Assembly (NCBI GenBank): GCA_021463195.1
Contig: JAJTXZ010000033.1
Location: forward strand, 1 to 46,331
Direction of reading: 5' to 3'
DNA from: Anaerolineae bacterium
GTDB lineage: Bacteria; Chloroflexota; Anaerolineae; UBA4142; SHND01
DNA length: 46,331 nucleotides
The notes under the pieces are model-generated. The model did not search any database. It saw only the letters and a list, made by a program, of their open reading frames with translations, and was not told where the DNA came from. Numbering within the stretch: position 1 is the stretch's first letter; each line of letters opens with the position of its first letter. This document shows positions 7,430-16,704 of the stretch, piece by piece. The translations under genes were made by a program, and so were the position numbers.

Positions 7430-9075
7430 ACAATGAACTTACGCTACCATGCCAGCATTGCGGCAATCTGAACCGCCCAAATGCCAAAAGTTGTCGAAGT
7501 TGCGGCAAACCGATTGCAAATGGCACGCCGACAAAAATTCTTGCGCCGGCGCAAATGGCGGGACAAAAGACCGCGCCGCTTCCGCCAACCACCGCTGCCA
7601 ATGGCTTTGCGGATTTGCCGCTGCGCGCGCTGGTGCATGACCGCTATGAAATTTTGCAATCGCTGTGGTCATCGAAGGCGACCAACACCTATCAAGTTGG
7701 CGACGAAACACAGCCGGGTAACTATTGGTACTTGTTCGAAGCCGCAAACCCCAATGAATTTCAAGGCGCGCAACTCATCCTCGACAAACAAATCACGCAT
7801 CCTGCGATTGCGCGCACCGGTGAGGTATTTCGCGAGGTCCAATATGACAATGCCGAGCGCGGTTACATGACGATGGAATTTCCGCTCCGCTTTGCGTCAG
7901 ACCAAATGCGCGTCGGTGAAACGGAAGTTTTGAAATATGGCATCGAATTGGGCGGCGCGTTGGAGGCGGTTCATCGCGCGGGCTTGGCGCACAACAACAT
8001 TCAACTCGCCAGCATCGCCTTGCACAACGGCAAACCCAAACTCGCCCATTTCGGACTGGCTGCTCCGCTCACACCAGAGACGCGCCAGCGCGACATTTAC
8101 AATTTGGCGCACGCGTTGCAATTGCTGATTACACCGCCCGGACAAACCGTACCGCCGCAATCGCCGACTGGCGCGATTTTGCAGCGCGCGCTCGTTCCCA
8201 ATACGCCGCAAAGTTTTGCGACGGCGGGTGAATTTGCCGCCGCGTGTCAGGACGCGCTCGAAAACATCCGCCGCCCCAAGAGCATCAATCTGAATGTCGG
8301 CAAGTTGACCGATGTCGGTGTGCGCCGCGAATTGAACGAAGATGCGTTCGCGATGGTGGAATATGCGCGCGCAATTCAAAAAGGCGGGCAGGCGCTCGGA
8401 CTCTTTGTGGTTTCCGATGGGATGGGCGGCGCGGCGGCAGGAGAAATCGCCAGCCAAATTGTCACTGATCGCATGATGCAAGAATTTAATCAGACAATTG
8501 CGCCGATGTTTTCGGATGGCGCAAAAGGACAGCCAGATTATGGCGCGCTGCTCAAAGCCGCTGGCGAAAAAGCGAGCCGCGCGGTGTACGACGAACGCTC
8601 GCGTTTACGTAACGACATGGGCGCAACGCTCGCCGCCGCGCTTGTGGTGGGAATGCAAGCGTATCTCATCAACGTGGGTGACAGCCGCGGCTATCTGCTG
8701 CGCGGCGAAAGCATGAAAAAAATTACCAAAGACCATTCGCTCGTGCAATCGTTAGTGGACGCGAACCAATTGCGCGAAGACGAGGTTCGCACGCATCCGC
8801 AGCGCAATATCATCACGCGCAGCATTGGCGAAAAAGCAAATATCACCGTTGACCTCTTTACCGAACCACTCAAAGTAGGAGATGTTTTGTTCCTGTGTTC
8901 TGACGGCATGTGGGAAATGGCAGATGACCAAGTTGTGCGTCAAATGATCCAAAAAGCCCCCACTCCACAAGCGGCTGTGCGTTCACTGATTGACCTTGCC
9001 AATGCAAACGGCGGCGACGACAATATCACTTGTATTCTAGTCCGCATTGAAGACGCCAGCGCGGCAAAAAAATAA
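7426..9075 (+). CDS. Zinc-ribbon pseudokinase-PP2C phosphatase fusion
   Basis: 549 residues. A zinc ribbon (Cys 9/12/23/26) leads to a kinase-like region (about 74-280) starting with a typical RYEILQSL. Its catalytic elements are gone: the HRD position reads HNN (AGLAHNNIQLASI) and DFG reads HFG (KLAHFGLA); no glycine loop or VAIK lysine is visible. A complete PP2C/PPM domain (287-545) follows with metal ligands Asp306 (LNEDAF), Asp331 (SDGMGG), Asp493 (CSDGMW) and Asp532 (GGDDNIT). It should dephosphorylate Ser/Thr substrates in the cytoplasm, perhaps regulated by or scaffolded through the pseudokinase. ATGA overlap with the FHA gene suggests coupled translation. Confidence 0.88.
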   Translation: MNNELTLPCQHCGNLNRPNAKSCRSCGKPIANGTPTKILAPAQMAGQKTAPLPPTTAANGFADLPLRALVHDRYEILQSLWSSKATNTYQVGDETQPGNYWYLFEAANPNEFQGAQLILDKQITHPAIARTGEVFREVQYDNAERGYMTMEFPLRFASDQMRVGETEVLKYGIELGGALEAVHRAGLAHNNIQLASIALHNGKPKLAHFGLAAPLTPETRQRDIYNLAHALQLLITPPGQTVPPQSPTGAILQRALVPNTPQSFATAGEFAAACQDALENIRRPKSINLNVGKLTDVGVRRELNEDAFAMVEYARAIQKGGQALGLFVVSDGMGGAAAGEIASQIVTDRMMQEFNQTIAPMFSDGAKGQPDYGALLKAAGEKASRAVYDERSRLRNDMGATLAAALVVGMQAYLINVGDSRGYLLRGESMKKITKDHSLVQSLVDANQLREDEVRTHPQRNIITRSIGEKANITVDLFTEPLKVGDVLFLCSDGMWEMADDQVVRQMIQKAPTPQAAVRSLIDLANANGGDDNITCILVRIEDASAAKK

Positions 9076-9096
9076 TACGCAAAGCGAGAACAATAC

Positions 9097-10674
9097 ATGA
9101 TTAACTGCCCACATTGCGGTCACTCTAATCGTCTCTCTGCAAAATTTTGCGGCAACTGCGGCAAACCGCTGACCATGCCCGAACAAGTGTCCGCGCTTGA
9201 ACAGCTGCCAACTCCTCAAGCATTGCCCGGCGCGCAAATTCTCGATGTCCCCGCGTCACCGGGGCAAGAATCAAACGCATCGTCCGAACCACAACCGATT
9301 GTTGGAACGAGTGACGACGCGCCGATTCAAGTTTTGACATCAGAAGTTGTCTCTGAATCTGTTGTTGCGCCAAGTTCAGAGAACACTGCCATTGCTGAAA
9401 CGCCAGAACAACCTGTCGCGGAAATATCTGAAACAACGCGCGTTGAAACCGCCGACGCGCCTATGCCAACGTCTCCTTTGGAAGATTCTTCCGCCGATGA
9501 TGCGACAATCGCAGATTCACCCACGACTATTACGCCAGTGACCGAGCAAGCGGCGTCATTAGAAATCGGAACCATTCTTCAAGACCGCTTTACGATTCTC
9601 GAAATCGTCTCGCAAGAGGACGATGTGATTACGTATCGCGCGCGCGATGCGTGGCGCTGTCCGACGTGTGATTTTATCAATGAAGCCGATGCGGTGTTTT
9701 GTTCCAACTGTGGACGCGAATTGAACGAGCGCGGCGTGGCGCTTTTGGTGGAACGTGAAAACTCGGCAGAACTCTCTCCCGCCCCTGATTTCATTTTGGA
9801 TACACGCGCCTATCAAATTCAAGCGGATGTTTCTACAACGACTGCGGCAACACCAAGCGCGCCGCACATTCGTTTGCAATATGTCGTCGCGTCCGATGTG
9901 GGCATTGTGCGCGGTTCCGCGCACGAACCGAATGAAGACAGCGCGTTCGCGTTGGCATTATCCGCAGTGTACCAGTCTCTACCGCATCCGACGATTGGAC
10001 TCTTTATTGTCGCCGATGGTATTGGCGGCAGTGAAGCCGGAGAGTTAGCGAGCAAAAAGGCAATCCAAGTCCTCTCCAACTCGCTGCTCAACAACATTAT
10101 TGCGCCTGTATTGCAGGGCCAAGCATTGGACGACGAAACCGCCCGCGAAAAAATCCGCGCGGCGATTCTTGACGCAAATCTCCAAGTGATGCAGCTCGCC
10201 GCCGAAAAACACAACGACATGGGAACGACGGTGACGCTGGCGCTCATTCTCGATACGCGCGCCTACATCGCCAACGTTGGCGACAGCCGCACCTATCTCT
10301 TGCGCGACGCAAAACTTGCGCCCATCACGCAAGACCATTCGCTCGTCGCAAGTCTCGTCTCGGCGAATATGCTTAAACCCGAAGAGGTGTACGCGCATCC
10401 CCAGCGCAATATCATTTTGCGTTCGCTCGGCGCGAATACGGAACTCGAAGTGGACATCTTTCCGATCGAAGGCGGCGCGCTGTCATTGCAAACGGGAGAC
10501 CGTCTGCTGCTGTGCAGTGACGGCTTGTGGGAGATGGTGCGCGATTTTGATTTGGAAAGCATTTTGCTGCGCGAACTCGATTTGAATAAAGCGGCGGAGG
10601 GTCTGATCGCGGCGGCGAATGAGGGGGGGGGGGAAGATAATGCGAGTCTCGCTCTCATCAATGTCTTGGCATAA
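9097..10674 (+). CDS. Zinc-ribbon PP2C phosphatase with vestigial kinase N-lobe
   Basis: 525 residues. Zinc ribbon 1 (Cys 4/7/18/21) is followed by a ~130-residue acidic, Thr/Ser/Pro-rich linker. A kinase-like beginning (GTILQDRFTILEIV, about 158-171) stops after some 30 residues and runs into a second zinc ribbon (Cys 188/191/202/205). The PP2C domain occupies 262-523, with Asp281 (PNEDSA), Asp307 (ADGIGG), Asp475 (CSDGLW) and Asp514 (GGGEDNAS). No membrane helix is evident. An uninterrupted run of 11 G (10623-10633) encodes Glu509 to Gly512, right before the last metal ligand. It is the second phosphatase in tandem and likely cytoplasmic. Confidence 0.85.
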   Translation: MINCPHCGHSNRLSAKFCGNCGKPLTMPEQVSALEQLPTPQALPGAQILDVPASPGQESNASSEPQPIVGTSDDAPIQVLTSEVVSESVVAPSSENTAIAETPEQPVAEISETTRVETADAPMPTSPLEDSSADDATIADSPTTITPVTEQAASLEIGTILQDRFTILEIVSQEDDVITYRARDAWRCPTCDFINEADAVFCSNCGRELNERGVALLVERENSAELSPAPDFILDTRAYQIQADVSTTTAATPSAPHIRLQYVVASDVGIVRGSAHEPNEDSAFALALSAVYQSLPHPTIGLFIVADGIGGSEAGELASKKAIQVLSNSLLNNIIAPVLQGQALDDETAREKIRAAILDANLQVMQLAAEKHNDMGTTVTLALILDTRAYIANVGDSRTYLLRDAKLAPITQDHSLVASLVSANMLKPEEVYAHPQRNIILRSLGANTELEVDIFPIEGGALSLQTGDRLLLCSDGLWEMVRDFDLESILLRELDLNKAAEGLIAAANEGGGEDNASLALINVLA

Positions 10675-10761
10675 CCGCAATCCCTGCATCAATGAAAAAG
10701 CGGATGGCGCAGCAAGCGTCGAAAATGGCAAGGGATTGTGGCGTTAGAGAACGCCTTTCTA
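10675..10761 (+). terminator. Candidate rho-independent terminator after the phosphatase pair
   Basis: A 6-bp stem GGCGTT/AACGCC (10740-10745 and 10750-10755) with AGAG loop is followed by TTTCT. The T-tract is short, so strength is doubtful. A further imperfect 11-bp inverted repeat (CCGCAATCCCT at 10675-10685 against 10731-10741) encloses the intervening 45 nt. The site lies at the end of the protease-to-phosphatase group, a plausible operon end. Confidence 0.4.
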
Positions 10762-10837
10762 CGCAGATACACGATGACTTTAAATTGGCAAAGACATTGA
10801 ACTGCGAACAGTCTTTTTAATTCACGTTATGCCGTGG

Positions 10838-10862
10838 TCCGGCAAATTTCAAATTTGCCGGA
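10838..10862. repeat. Perfect 25-bp palindrome upstream of the TM2-like gene
   Basis: TCCGGCAAATTT and its exact complement flank a single central C. With only one central base this looks more like a binding site for a dimeric regulator than a terminator. It lies about 75 bp before the next ATG, in a 262-bp gap, where a promoter or operator would be expected. No second copy was noticed in the window. Confidence 0.5.
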
Positions 10863-10936
10863 CATTGGCAAGTTATTTTTTAGAGAACGTACATCACACG
10901 AGTTTTTAATCCATGTACGAACACAAGGAGAGCTAA

Positions 10937-11374
10937 ATGAACTGTCCAAATTGCGGTTTCCAAAATCGAGAGGACGCAAAATTTTGTTCGAATTGCGGTC
11001 GCGCGCTTGGAGGGATTTTACCGGCGCAAGCGGCGCAAGCCCCTTATCCCAATATGGCAATGCAGCCGGCAGCGCCGACGATCCCATCGTATCCAGCGGC
11101 TGCGTCCAAATCAAAATCCACCGCGCTCATTCTCGAAATTTTGCCGGGGCTATTCGGTTTTTTGGGTTTTGGGTGGATTTATGTCGGCGAGACGCAGCGC
11201 GGCGTTTTGACCTTGATCGGATACATCGTCTTGGCGATTGTTTCCATGCTCGCGATAGCGGTGACCGCCGGATTTGGTTGCTTTATCTGCGTACCTTTGC
11301 TGTGGGGCGCCATTGCCTATTCCGCGTATCAGTTGAATCTCTATACCAAAGCGCGCCCGGATCTGTACACCTAA
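10937..11374 (+). CDS. Zinc-ribbon TM2-like membrane protein
   Basis: 145 residues. An N-terminal zinc ribbon (Cys 3/6/17/20, with the recurring AKFC) is joined by a Pro/Ala linker to a hydrophobic region (about 62-130) holding three segments. The arrangement GFLGFGWIYVGETQRGVLTL resembles the TM2 domain: two helices joined by a short turn with Gly, aromatic and charged residues. Function of TM2 proteins in bacteria is unclear. An AAGGAGAG site precedes the ATG. It ends 7 nt before the next kinase start, so the two are probably cotranscribed. Confidence 0.75.
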   Translation: MNCPNCGFQNREDAKFCSNCGRALGGILPAQAAQAPYPNMAMQPAAPTIPSYPAAASKSKSTALILEILPGLFGFLGFGWIYVGETQRGVLTLIGYIVLAIVSMLAIAVTAGFGCFICVPLLWGAIAYSAYQLNLYTKARPDLYT

Positions 11375-11381
11375 TTCCAAA

Positions 11382-13700
11382 ATGTCCCTCTCCACCAACA
11401 CCATCCTTCGCAGCCGCTACCATATCCGCGAACCGCTTGCAACGGGCGGATTTGGTTCCGTGTACGCCGCGCTCGATACCAGTTTGAATCGCGTCTGCGC
11501 GGTCAAAGAAAATGTGGACGCGCAAAAGGACGCGCAGCAGCAATTTGAGCATGAGGCGCAATTGCTCGCGCAGCTGCGGCATCCAAATCTCGTGCAGGTG
11601 TTTGATTTTTTCGTCGAGCCGAATGGGGCGCAATATCTCGTGATGGAATTTGTGCGCGGCGAAAATCTCGCGACTCGCGTCGAACGCGAGGGCGCGCTCT
11701 CTGCCGCGCAGGTGCATCAATGGTTTTTGGAAACGCTCGATGCCGTCGCGTACTTGCACAATTTCCAACCACCCATCGTTCATCGCGACATCAAACCCGG
11801 CAACATCATCGTCACGCCGCATGGGCAAGTGATTCTGGTAGATTTTGGAATTGCGAAAACGTTCGTGCCAGGGCAAAAAACCACGCGCGCCGCCCGCGCC
11901 ATCACGCCCGCGTTTTCGCCCCCGGAACAGTATGGCACTGGCACCGATCCGCGCAGCGACATTTACGCGCTCGGCGCGACGCTCTATTTTATTCTCACCG
12001 GCGCGCTGCCGGTGGAATCCGTTGACCGTTTATCCAAAGCGGACACGCTGAAAAATCCGCGCGCGCTCAATCCTGCCATTCCGCCTGCGCTCGAACAAGT
12101 CATTCTTAAAGCGATGGCGCTGGAACCCGATGCGCGTTACCAAAGCGCGGCGGAAATGAAAGCGGCGCTGCTGCGTCCCATTTCTCCTCTGGGTGACCGC
12201 GTGCCGTGTCCGATTTGCGGCAAGTTGAATCGCGCCAATGGAAAATTTTGTTCGTATTGCGGCAATGCGATGATTGCGCGCGCCGATTTTCGCGTCGCGC
12301 GGCGTCCCGCCATTACAGGGCCGCTGCACATTCCATTGACGGAAGCGCTGGGCGCGGCAAAGGCGGAACTGTTTCAGCAAGAGCGCGGCGCGCGGATTCA
12401 AAATATCATCAATGACATTCTGCATCGGCAATTTACCACCAAAGGCGCGACATTTCTCTTGCGCGGCGCGCGCGGCTGCGGTATGACCCGCGTCGCGCAC
12501 GCGATTCGCGATGAATTGCATCACGACAAAAGCGCGAACCTCGTCGCGATTTTGAGTTTGCGCGAACGCGATCTGGACGAAGAGGACGCGCGCGTCGTCG
12601 AAGAGTTCATGTTGGGGCTAAAGGAACATTCGGGACCCATTAGCCAAAAAATGTCCAAGACGGTTACGCGCTATGTAAAGGACTATGTTCAGGATTTTGA
12701 AAAAACGCGCGGGGAACACGAGACCGAAACCGCGCTCGAATTTTCGTTTCCAAAATTAGAAATTCAACTGCCCCCGATTCCAACCCCGTTCGGCGATTTG
12801 AATTTGTTTGAAATTCGACGCACGAAAAAAGAGACCAAGCGCCCCATGCCCGACGCTGCCGAAGCGGCGACACGCGGCGAGGTGCTTTTCCGCGCGCTGC
12901 GCGAACTCATCCAGTACTTGATTGCGGAACATGCGCGCGTCGTTTTGATTGTGGATGGACTTGCCGATTTGCAGCAGTTGCGTCCCTTGCGCGCGTTGAC
13001 CAAGATGCAGCAGGTTTTTTTCATCACGCTGGTTGAACGCGACCGTCTCTTGGCGTGGCAAGCCGACCCCGCGTATGCGGAATTGTTGAGCGATTTCGGG
13101 CGCGAAGAATTTTATCTGCCGTGTCAGTGGGATTTGGCGCGTCAACTGGTAAGGCGGATGACACATCAGCGCCCCGAAGCGGACAATCCCGCCTTTGAAC
13201 GCTTTATCAAATTTGTCCAATTTCGCGGGGCAGGTTTGCCGAGTCAGATTGTCAAAACGCTTCGCCCGTACTATAGCGAGCTGCGCGTTTCGCCCGCGCG
13301 CGCGCTGCCGTTTTTCCAACGCGAGCAAGTGACGCAGACGCTGCACATCCCGGCGGATGAGCTGCCGTTAATTTTCGCGGCGGCAGAGTGGCAAGATTTT
13401 TTGAACGCGCATTGGATCGAATTGTTTACCAGCCCGACCAATTCGCGCGTGATTGGGCTCGAGGCAACGGATGCGGCTAAAGTGGCGGTGTATCGTTTGT
13501 GCCATTGGCTCTTTCAACAAGCGCAAAATGGCGAGCATCCGCGCGCCCAAGAGGTGGTGACGTACGCCACCACGCGCGCAGGTTTGAATCAAGGCAACCA
13601 ATGGATTGCGATTAATTTGATTGAATGGCTCCGCCGCGAACAGCTCGCGACATTGGACCGCGACGAACGTTTGCGTTTGGCGGCGGCTTGGGACGAGTGA
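11382..13700 (+). CDS. Ser/Thr kinase fused to zinc ribbon and AAA/STAND-like NTPase domain
   Basis: 772 residues, no membrane helix. The kinase (13-263) has Lys42, HRD 134-136, DFG 154-156 and SPPEQY, so it looks active. A zinc ribbon (Cys 276/279/290/293) follows. The C-terminal ~450 residues have an NTPase layout: a P-loop-like GARGCGMT (362-369) in which the essential Lys is Met368, and a Walker-B-like strand VVLIVDGLAD with Asp525. Later helical regions could be the winged-helix end of an AAA/STAND protein. The lost Lys suggests ligand sensing without ATP hydrolysis, or a different nucleotide mode. It begins 7 nt after the TM2-like gene with no clear ribosome site. Confidence 0.82.
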   Translation: MSLSTNTILRSRYHIREPLATGGFGSVYAALDTSLNRVCAVKENVDAQKDAQQQFEHEAQLLAQLRHPNLVQVFDFFVEPNGAQYLVMEFVRGENLATRVEREGALSAAQVHQWFLETLDAVAYLHNFQPPIVHRDIKPGNIIVTPHGQVILVDFGIAKTFVPGQKTTRAARAITPAFSPPEQYGTGTDPRSDIYALGATLYFILTGALPVESVDRLSKADTLKNPRALNPAIPPALEQVILKAMALEPDARYQSAAEMKAALLRPISPLGDRVPCPICGKLNRANGKFCSYCGNAMIARADFRVARRPAITGPLHIPLTEALGAAKAELFQQERGARIQNIINDILHRQFTTKGATFLLRGARGCGMTRVAHAIRDELHHDKSANLVAILSLRERDLDEEDARVVEEFMLGLKEHSGPISQKMSKTVTRYVKDYVQDFEKTRGEHETETALEFSFPKLEIQLPPIPTPFGDLNLFEIRRTKKETKRPMPDAAEAATRGEVLFRALRELIQYLIAEHARVVLIVDGLADLQQLRPLRALTKMQQVFFITLVERDRLLAWQADPAYAELLSDFGREEFYLPCQWDLARQLVRRMTHQRPEADNPAFERFIKFVQFRGAGLPSQIVKTLRPYYSELRVSPARALPFFQREQVTQTLHIPADELPLIFAAAEWQDFLNAHWIELFTSPTNSRVIGLEATDAAKVAVYRLCHWLFQQAQNGEHPRAQEVVTYATTRAGLNQGNQWIAINLIEWLRREQLATLDRDERLRLAAAWDE

Positions 13701-13707
13701 GGCAGAG

Positions 13708-15630
13708 ATGGCTTTGAATCCCGGTCAAATGATTTCGGCGCGTTACCGCGTCGTAAAAATTTTAGGGCAAGGCGGTTATGGCGCGGTGTACTTGGTACAA
13801 GATACGCGTCTCTCTGGGCGCACCGTCGCGCTCAAAGAAAGTTTTGATTCCTCCTCCGAAGCAACAAAGCAATTCAAATTGGAAGCGGAATTGCTGGCGC
13901 GTTTGTATCATCCGTCGCTCCCGCGCGTAAGTGATTTTTTTACGGAACATAACACGCGGTTTCTGGTGATGGATTTTGTGGAAGGACGCGACCTCGCGGA
14001 TTTAATTCAACAGGGGATTATTCCGCCGCCGCAAGCGACGCAGTGGATGATTGAAATTAGCGAAGCCGTCGCGTATCTGCACAGCCAGAATCCACCGATC
14101 ATTCATCGCGACATCAAGCCGACCAACATCAAAATTCGGCCCGACCAGCGCGCGGTCTTGGTGGATTTCGGAATTGCGAAAGAATACAATCCGCAAAAAC
14201 AGACCGCGCGCATCGCCAAAGGCGTCTCGACTGGCTTTTCGCCGCCGGAACAATATGGCGGCGGCACAAATACCTATTCCGATGTCTATGCCTTGATGGC
14301 GACGCTGTACTGCATGGTCACGCAGACGGTGCCGCCCGAAGCGTTGGATATCGTTTCGCAAAAAGAGCGCCTCACGCCGCCGCGTCAACTGAATCCGCAA
14401 ATTTCGCCCGCGCTCGAACAGGTGATTTTGCAAGGGATGGCGCTCAATTCCCTCGCGCGGTATCCGACAGCGCGAGAATTGACCGACGCGCTGCGCGCGA
14501 CGCTCGGAAACGTTTCGTCTGCGCCGACAATTCATCCTGTGGCGCCGCCTGTCACTCCACCTGCCGCGCCGTCGCCTTTCGTTCCACCTGTTGCCCCTCC
14601 CGTTGCTCCACCCGTCGCCGCAATGACGCCGATGATACTGCCAAGCGGGCGCCTGCGTTGTCCGAAATGTTTGTGGGAAAATCGCGCGGGCGCGAAATTT
14701 TGCCAAAAATGCGGCACGAAATTTGTTGTCGTTCTAACGGGTTTGCCCTTGCCCGCGCAACCTTCTGCCTTGCCGCAGCTCTCGCCGCAAATGCAATTTG
14801 AATTGGGCAACGCGTTCGCGCGACGCAAAGAATATCAAAACGCCGTCAACGCGTTCGAACAGGCAGTGGCGGGCGGTTTTGAGGGTGCGGCGCTCTATTA
14901 CAACTGGGGCGATTCGCTCATCGAGCTTGACCGCGAGAGTCAAGCCGTCCAAGTGTTGCAGCGCGGGCTTGCGAAATATCCGCAAGACGGCGATTTGCAC
15001 GCGGAACTCGGCTGGGCATACGCGCGTTTAAAGCAATCGAGCAAAGCGATTCAATCTCTTGAAACCGCCTTGAAATACAATCCGCAGCCGTTCGCCTACT
15101 TGCTGCTCGGTCTGGTGCATCAAGAGTTGGGACAGCATGACCGGGCGATTCCGCACGTGAAAAAATTTCTGGACGCGCAAACGGATTCGGTCTTTGGGCA
15201 TCTCACCTTGGCGCGCTGTTATCTCAATGCCAAGCAGCTCTCTGCCGCGCAAAGCGAATTGGAACGCGTCGTCAAGCTCGATTCCAAAAATGAAGCCGCG
15301 CATTATTTATTGACCGTCGTGCATCAACGCGCGAAACGTTTCGGCGACGCGGCAAAATGGGCAAACAGATTGATGCAGCTCGCACCCAAGAATCCCTTGG
15401 GTCCGTACGCGCTCGGTTTGGCGTTGTACGAACAAAATAAATTCAAGGACGCGCTCAAAGCGTTCCAAGATTCGTCGCGGCTCGACCCAAAAGATGCTGA
15501 CACGAAATTTTTTGTGGGTCTCTGTTACGCGCGTTTGAATCAACGCGCCGACGCGAAACGCGAATTGCAAGAGGCGGCGCGCTTGGACCCAAACAATCAA
15601 GCGATTCGAGATTTGCTAAACAAACTATGA
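13708..15630 (+). CDS. Ser/Thr kinase with zinc ribbon and TPR repeats
   Basis: 640 residues from the ATG at 13708, chosen because its first residues (MALNPGQMISARYRV) match the start of sibling kinases; the frame is open upstream into the previous gene. The kinase (13-263) has Lys43, HRD 133-135, DFG 153-155 and SPPEQY. A Pro-rich linker, a zinc ribbon (Cys 318/321/332/335) and about eight 34-residue TPRs (361-638) follow; LDPKDADTKFFVGLCYARL is representative. No membrane helix: a soluble kinase with a protein-docking surface. It follows the previous stop by 7 nt, consistent with an operon. Confidence 0.87.
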   Translation: MALNPGQMISARYRVVKILGQGGYGAVYLVQDTRLSGRTVALKESFDSSSEATKQFKLEAELLARLYHPSLPRVSDFFTEHNTRFLVMDFVEGRDLADLIQQGIIPPPQATQWMIEISEAVAYLHSQNPPIIHRDIKPTNIKIRPDQRAVLVDFGIAKEYNPQKQTARIAKGVSTGFSPPEQYGGGTNTYSDVYALMATLYCMVTQTVPPEALDIVSQKERLTPPRQLNPQISPALEQVILQGMALNSLARYPTARELTDALRATLGNVSSAPTIHPVAPPVTPPAAPSPFVPPVAPPVAPPVAAMTPMILPSGRLRCPKCLWENRAGAKFCQKCGTKFVVVLTGLPLPAQPSALPQLSPQMQFELGNAFARRKEYQNAVNAFEQAVAGGFEGAALYYNWGDSLIELDRESQAVQVLQRGLAKYPQDGDLHAELGWAYARLKQSSKAIQSLETALKYNPQPFAYLLLGLVHQELGQHDRAIPHVKKFLDAQTDSVFGHLTLARCYLNAKQLSAAQSELERVVKLDSKNEAAHYLLTVVHQRAKRFGDAAKWANRLMQLAPKNPLGPYALGLALYEQNKFKDALKAFQDSSRLDPKDADTKFFVGLCYARLNQRADAKRELQEAARLDPNNQAIRDLLNKL

Positions 15631-15643
15631 GGGTCTAAAAATC

Positions 15644-16699
15644 ATGGCTCTCCTCCCCGGTCAACTCCTCAACCAGCGTTACCAAATCCATGCCCTGCTT
15701 GGACAAGGCGGCATGGGTTCGGTCTATCGCGCCACGGATACGGTGATGCAGCGCGTCGTCGCCATCAAAGAGCGCACGCCCGACGCGAATGCGACGCCGC
15801 AAGGGCTCCAGCAGGCGCACGCGCAATTTCAGCGCGAAGCGCAAATCCTCGGCGCGCTCTCGCATCCGAACCTGCCGCATGTGTATGATTTTTTCAACGC
15901 GAACGGGAACGAATATGTGGTGATGGAATTTATCGCGGGGCAAAATTTGTATGACGCGGTGACCGCAAGCGGCGCCATCAACGAAGGCGCGGTGCGCGCG
16001 TGGGCGGACCAGGCGCTCGACGCGCTCGAATATATCCACGCGCAAAACATCATTCATCGCGACATTAAACCTGCCAACATCATCTTGAAAAGTGACGGCA
16101 AAGTGGTGTTGGTGGATTTTGGCTTGGTGAAACTGGTTGACGCGAACAATCCAAACACGGCGACCGCAATGCGCGGGATGGGAACGCCCGAATACGCGCC
16201 GCTCGAGCAATTTTCGCCGGGGATGCACACCGACGCGCGTTCGGATATTTACTCGTTCGGCGCGACGCTCTATCATCTGTTGACGGGCCGCGCGCCATTG
16301 GATGTGCCGAGGCGTTTGCTGAATCCGCGGCAACAGCCGACGCTGCGCGCGCTGAATCCAAAAATCTCGAGCGTGATGGAAATCGCCGTTGAAAAGGCGA
16401 TGGAAATACAGCCGCAAGCGCGCTGGCAAACGGCGCGCGCGATGCAAAATCAAATCGCCCAACTCAAGCGCGCGTCGTCCGCGCCTCTGCCAACGACGGC
16501 GCAAACGTCGCTTGCGCCCGCCACGCTCCCGATGCAAAACACGCGCGCCTGTCCCCACTGCGGACAGCCCAACTCGAGCGGCGAAATTTATTGCCAAGCG
16601 TGCGTGCACAAACTCGGCGTCGAACGCTTTTGCGCGGACTGCGGCACGGCGGCATTGCCTGCCGCGACATACTGCGTGGAATGTGGAAGAGGGTTGTGA
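15644..16699 (+). CDS. Ser/Thr kinase with two C-terminal zinc ribbons
   Basis: 351 residues, soluble. The kinase (13-271) has glycine loop GQGGMGSVY, Lys42, HRD 138-140, DFG 158-160 and an APLEQF in place of the usual APE motif. Two zinc ribbons end the protein (Cys 303/306/317/320 and 330/333/344/347). Compared with its siblings it is a minimal version: no membrane helix, no sensor. It lies 13 nt after the TPR kinase and 100 nt before an FGE-like membrane protein that itself lacks a kinase; the two together have the parts of the fused kinase at 18977, so they may be a split pair (inference). Confidence 0.87.
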   Translation: MALLPGQLLNQRYQIHALLGQGGMGSVYRATDTVMQRVVAIKERTPDANATPQGLQQAHAQFQREAQILGALSHPNLPHVYDFFNANGNEYVVMEFIAGQNLYDAVTASGAINEGAVRAWADQALDALEYIHAQNIIHRDIKPANIILKSDGKVVLVDFGLVKLVDANNPNTATAMRGMGTPEYAPLEQFSPGMHTDARSDIYSFGATLYHLLTGRAPLDVPRRLLNPRQQPTLRALNPKISSVMEIAVEKAMEIQPQARWQTARAMQNQIAQLKRASSAPLPTTAQTSLAPATLPMQNTRACPHCGQPNSSGEIYCQACVHKLGVERFCADCGTAALPAATYCVECGRGL

Positions 16700-16704
16700 G
16701 GGAC

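Noticed and set aside
8046..8110. Sequencing error explaining loss of HRD and DFG in the phosphatase fusion
   Set aside because: The frame is intact on both sides, several separate kinase motifs are changed, and the N-lobe also lacks the glycine loop, so a real pseudokinase is more likely.
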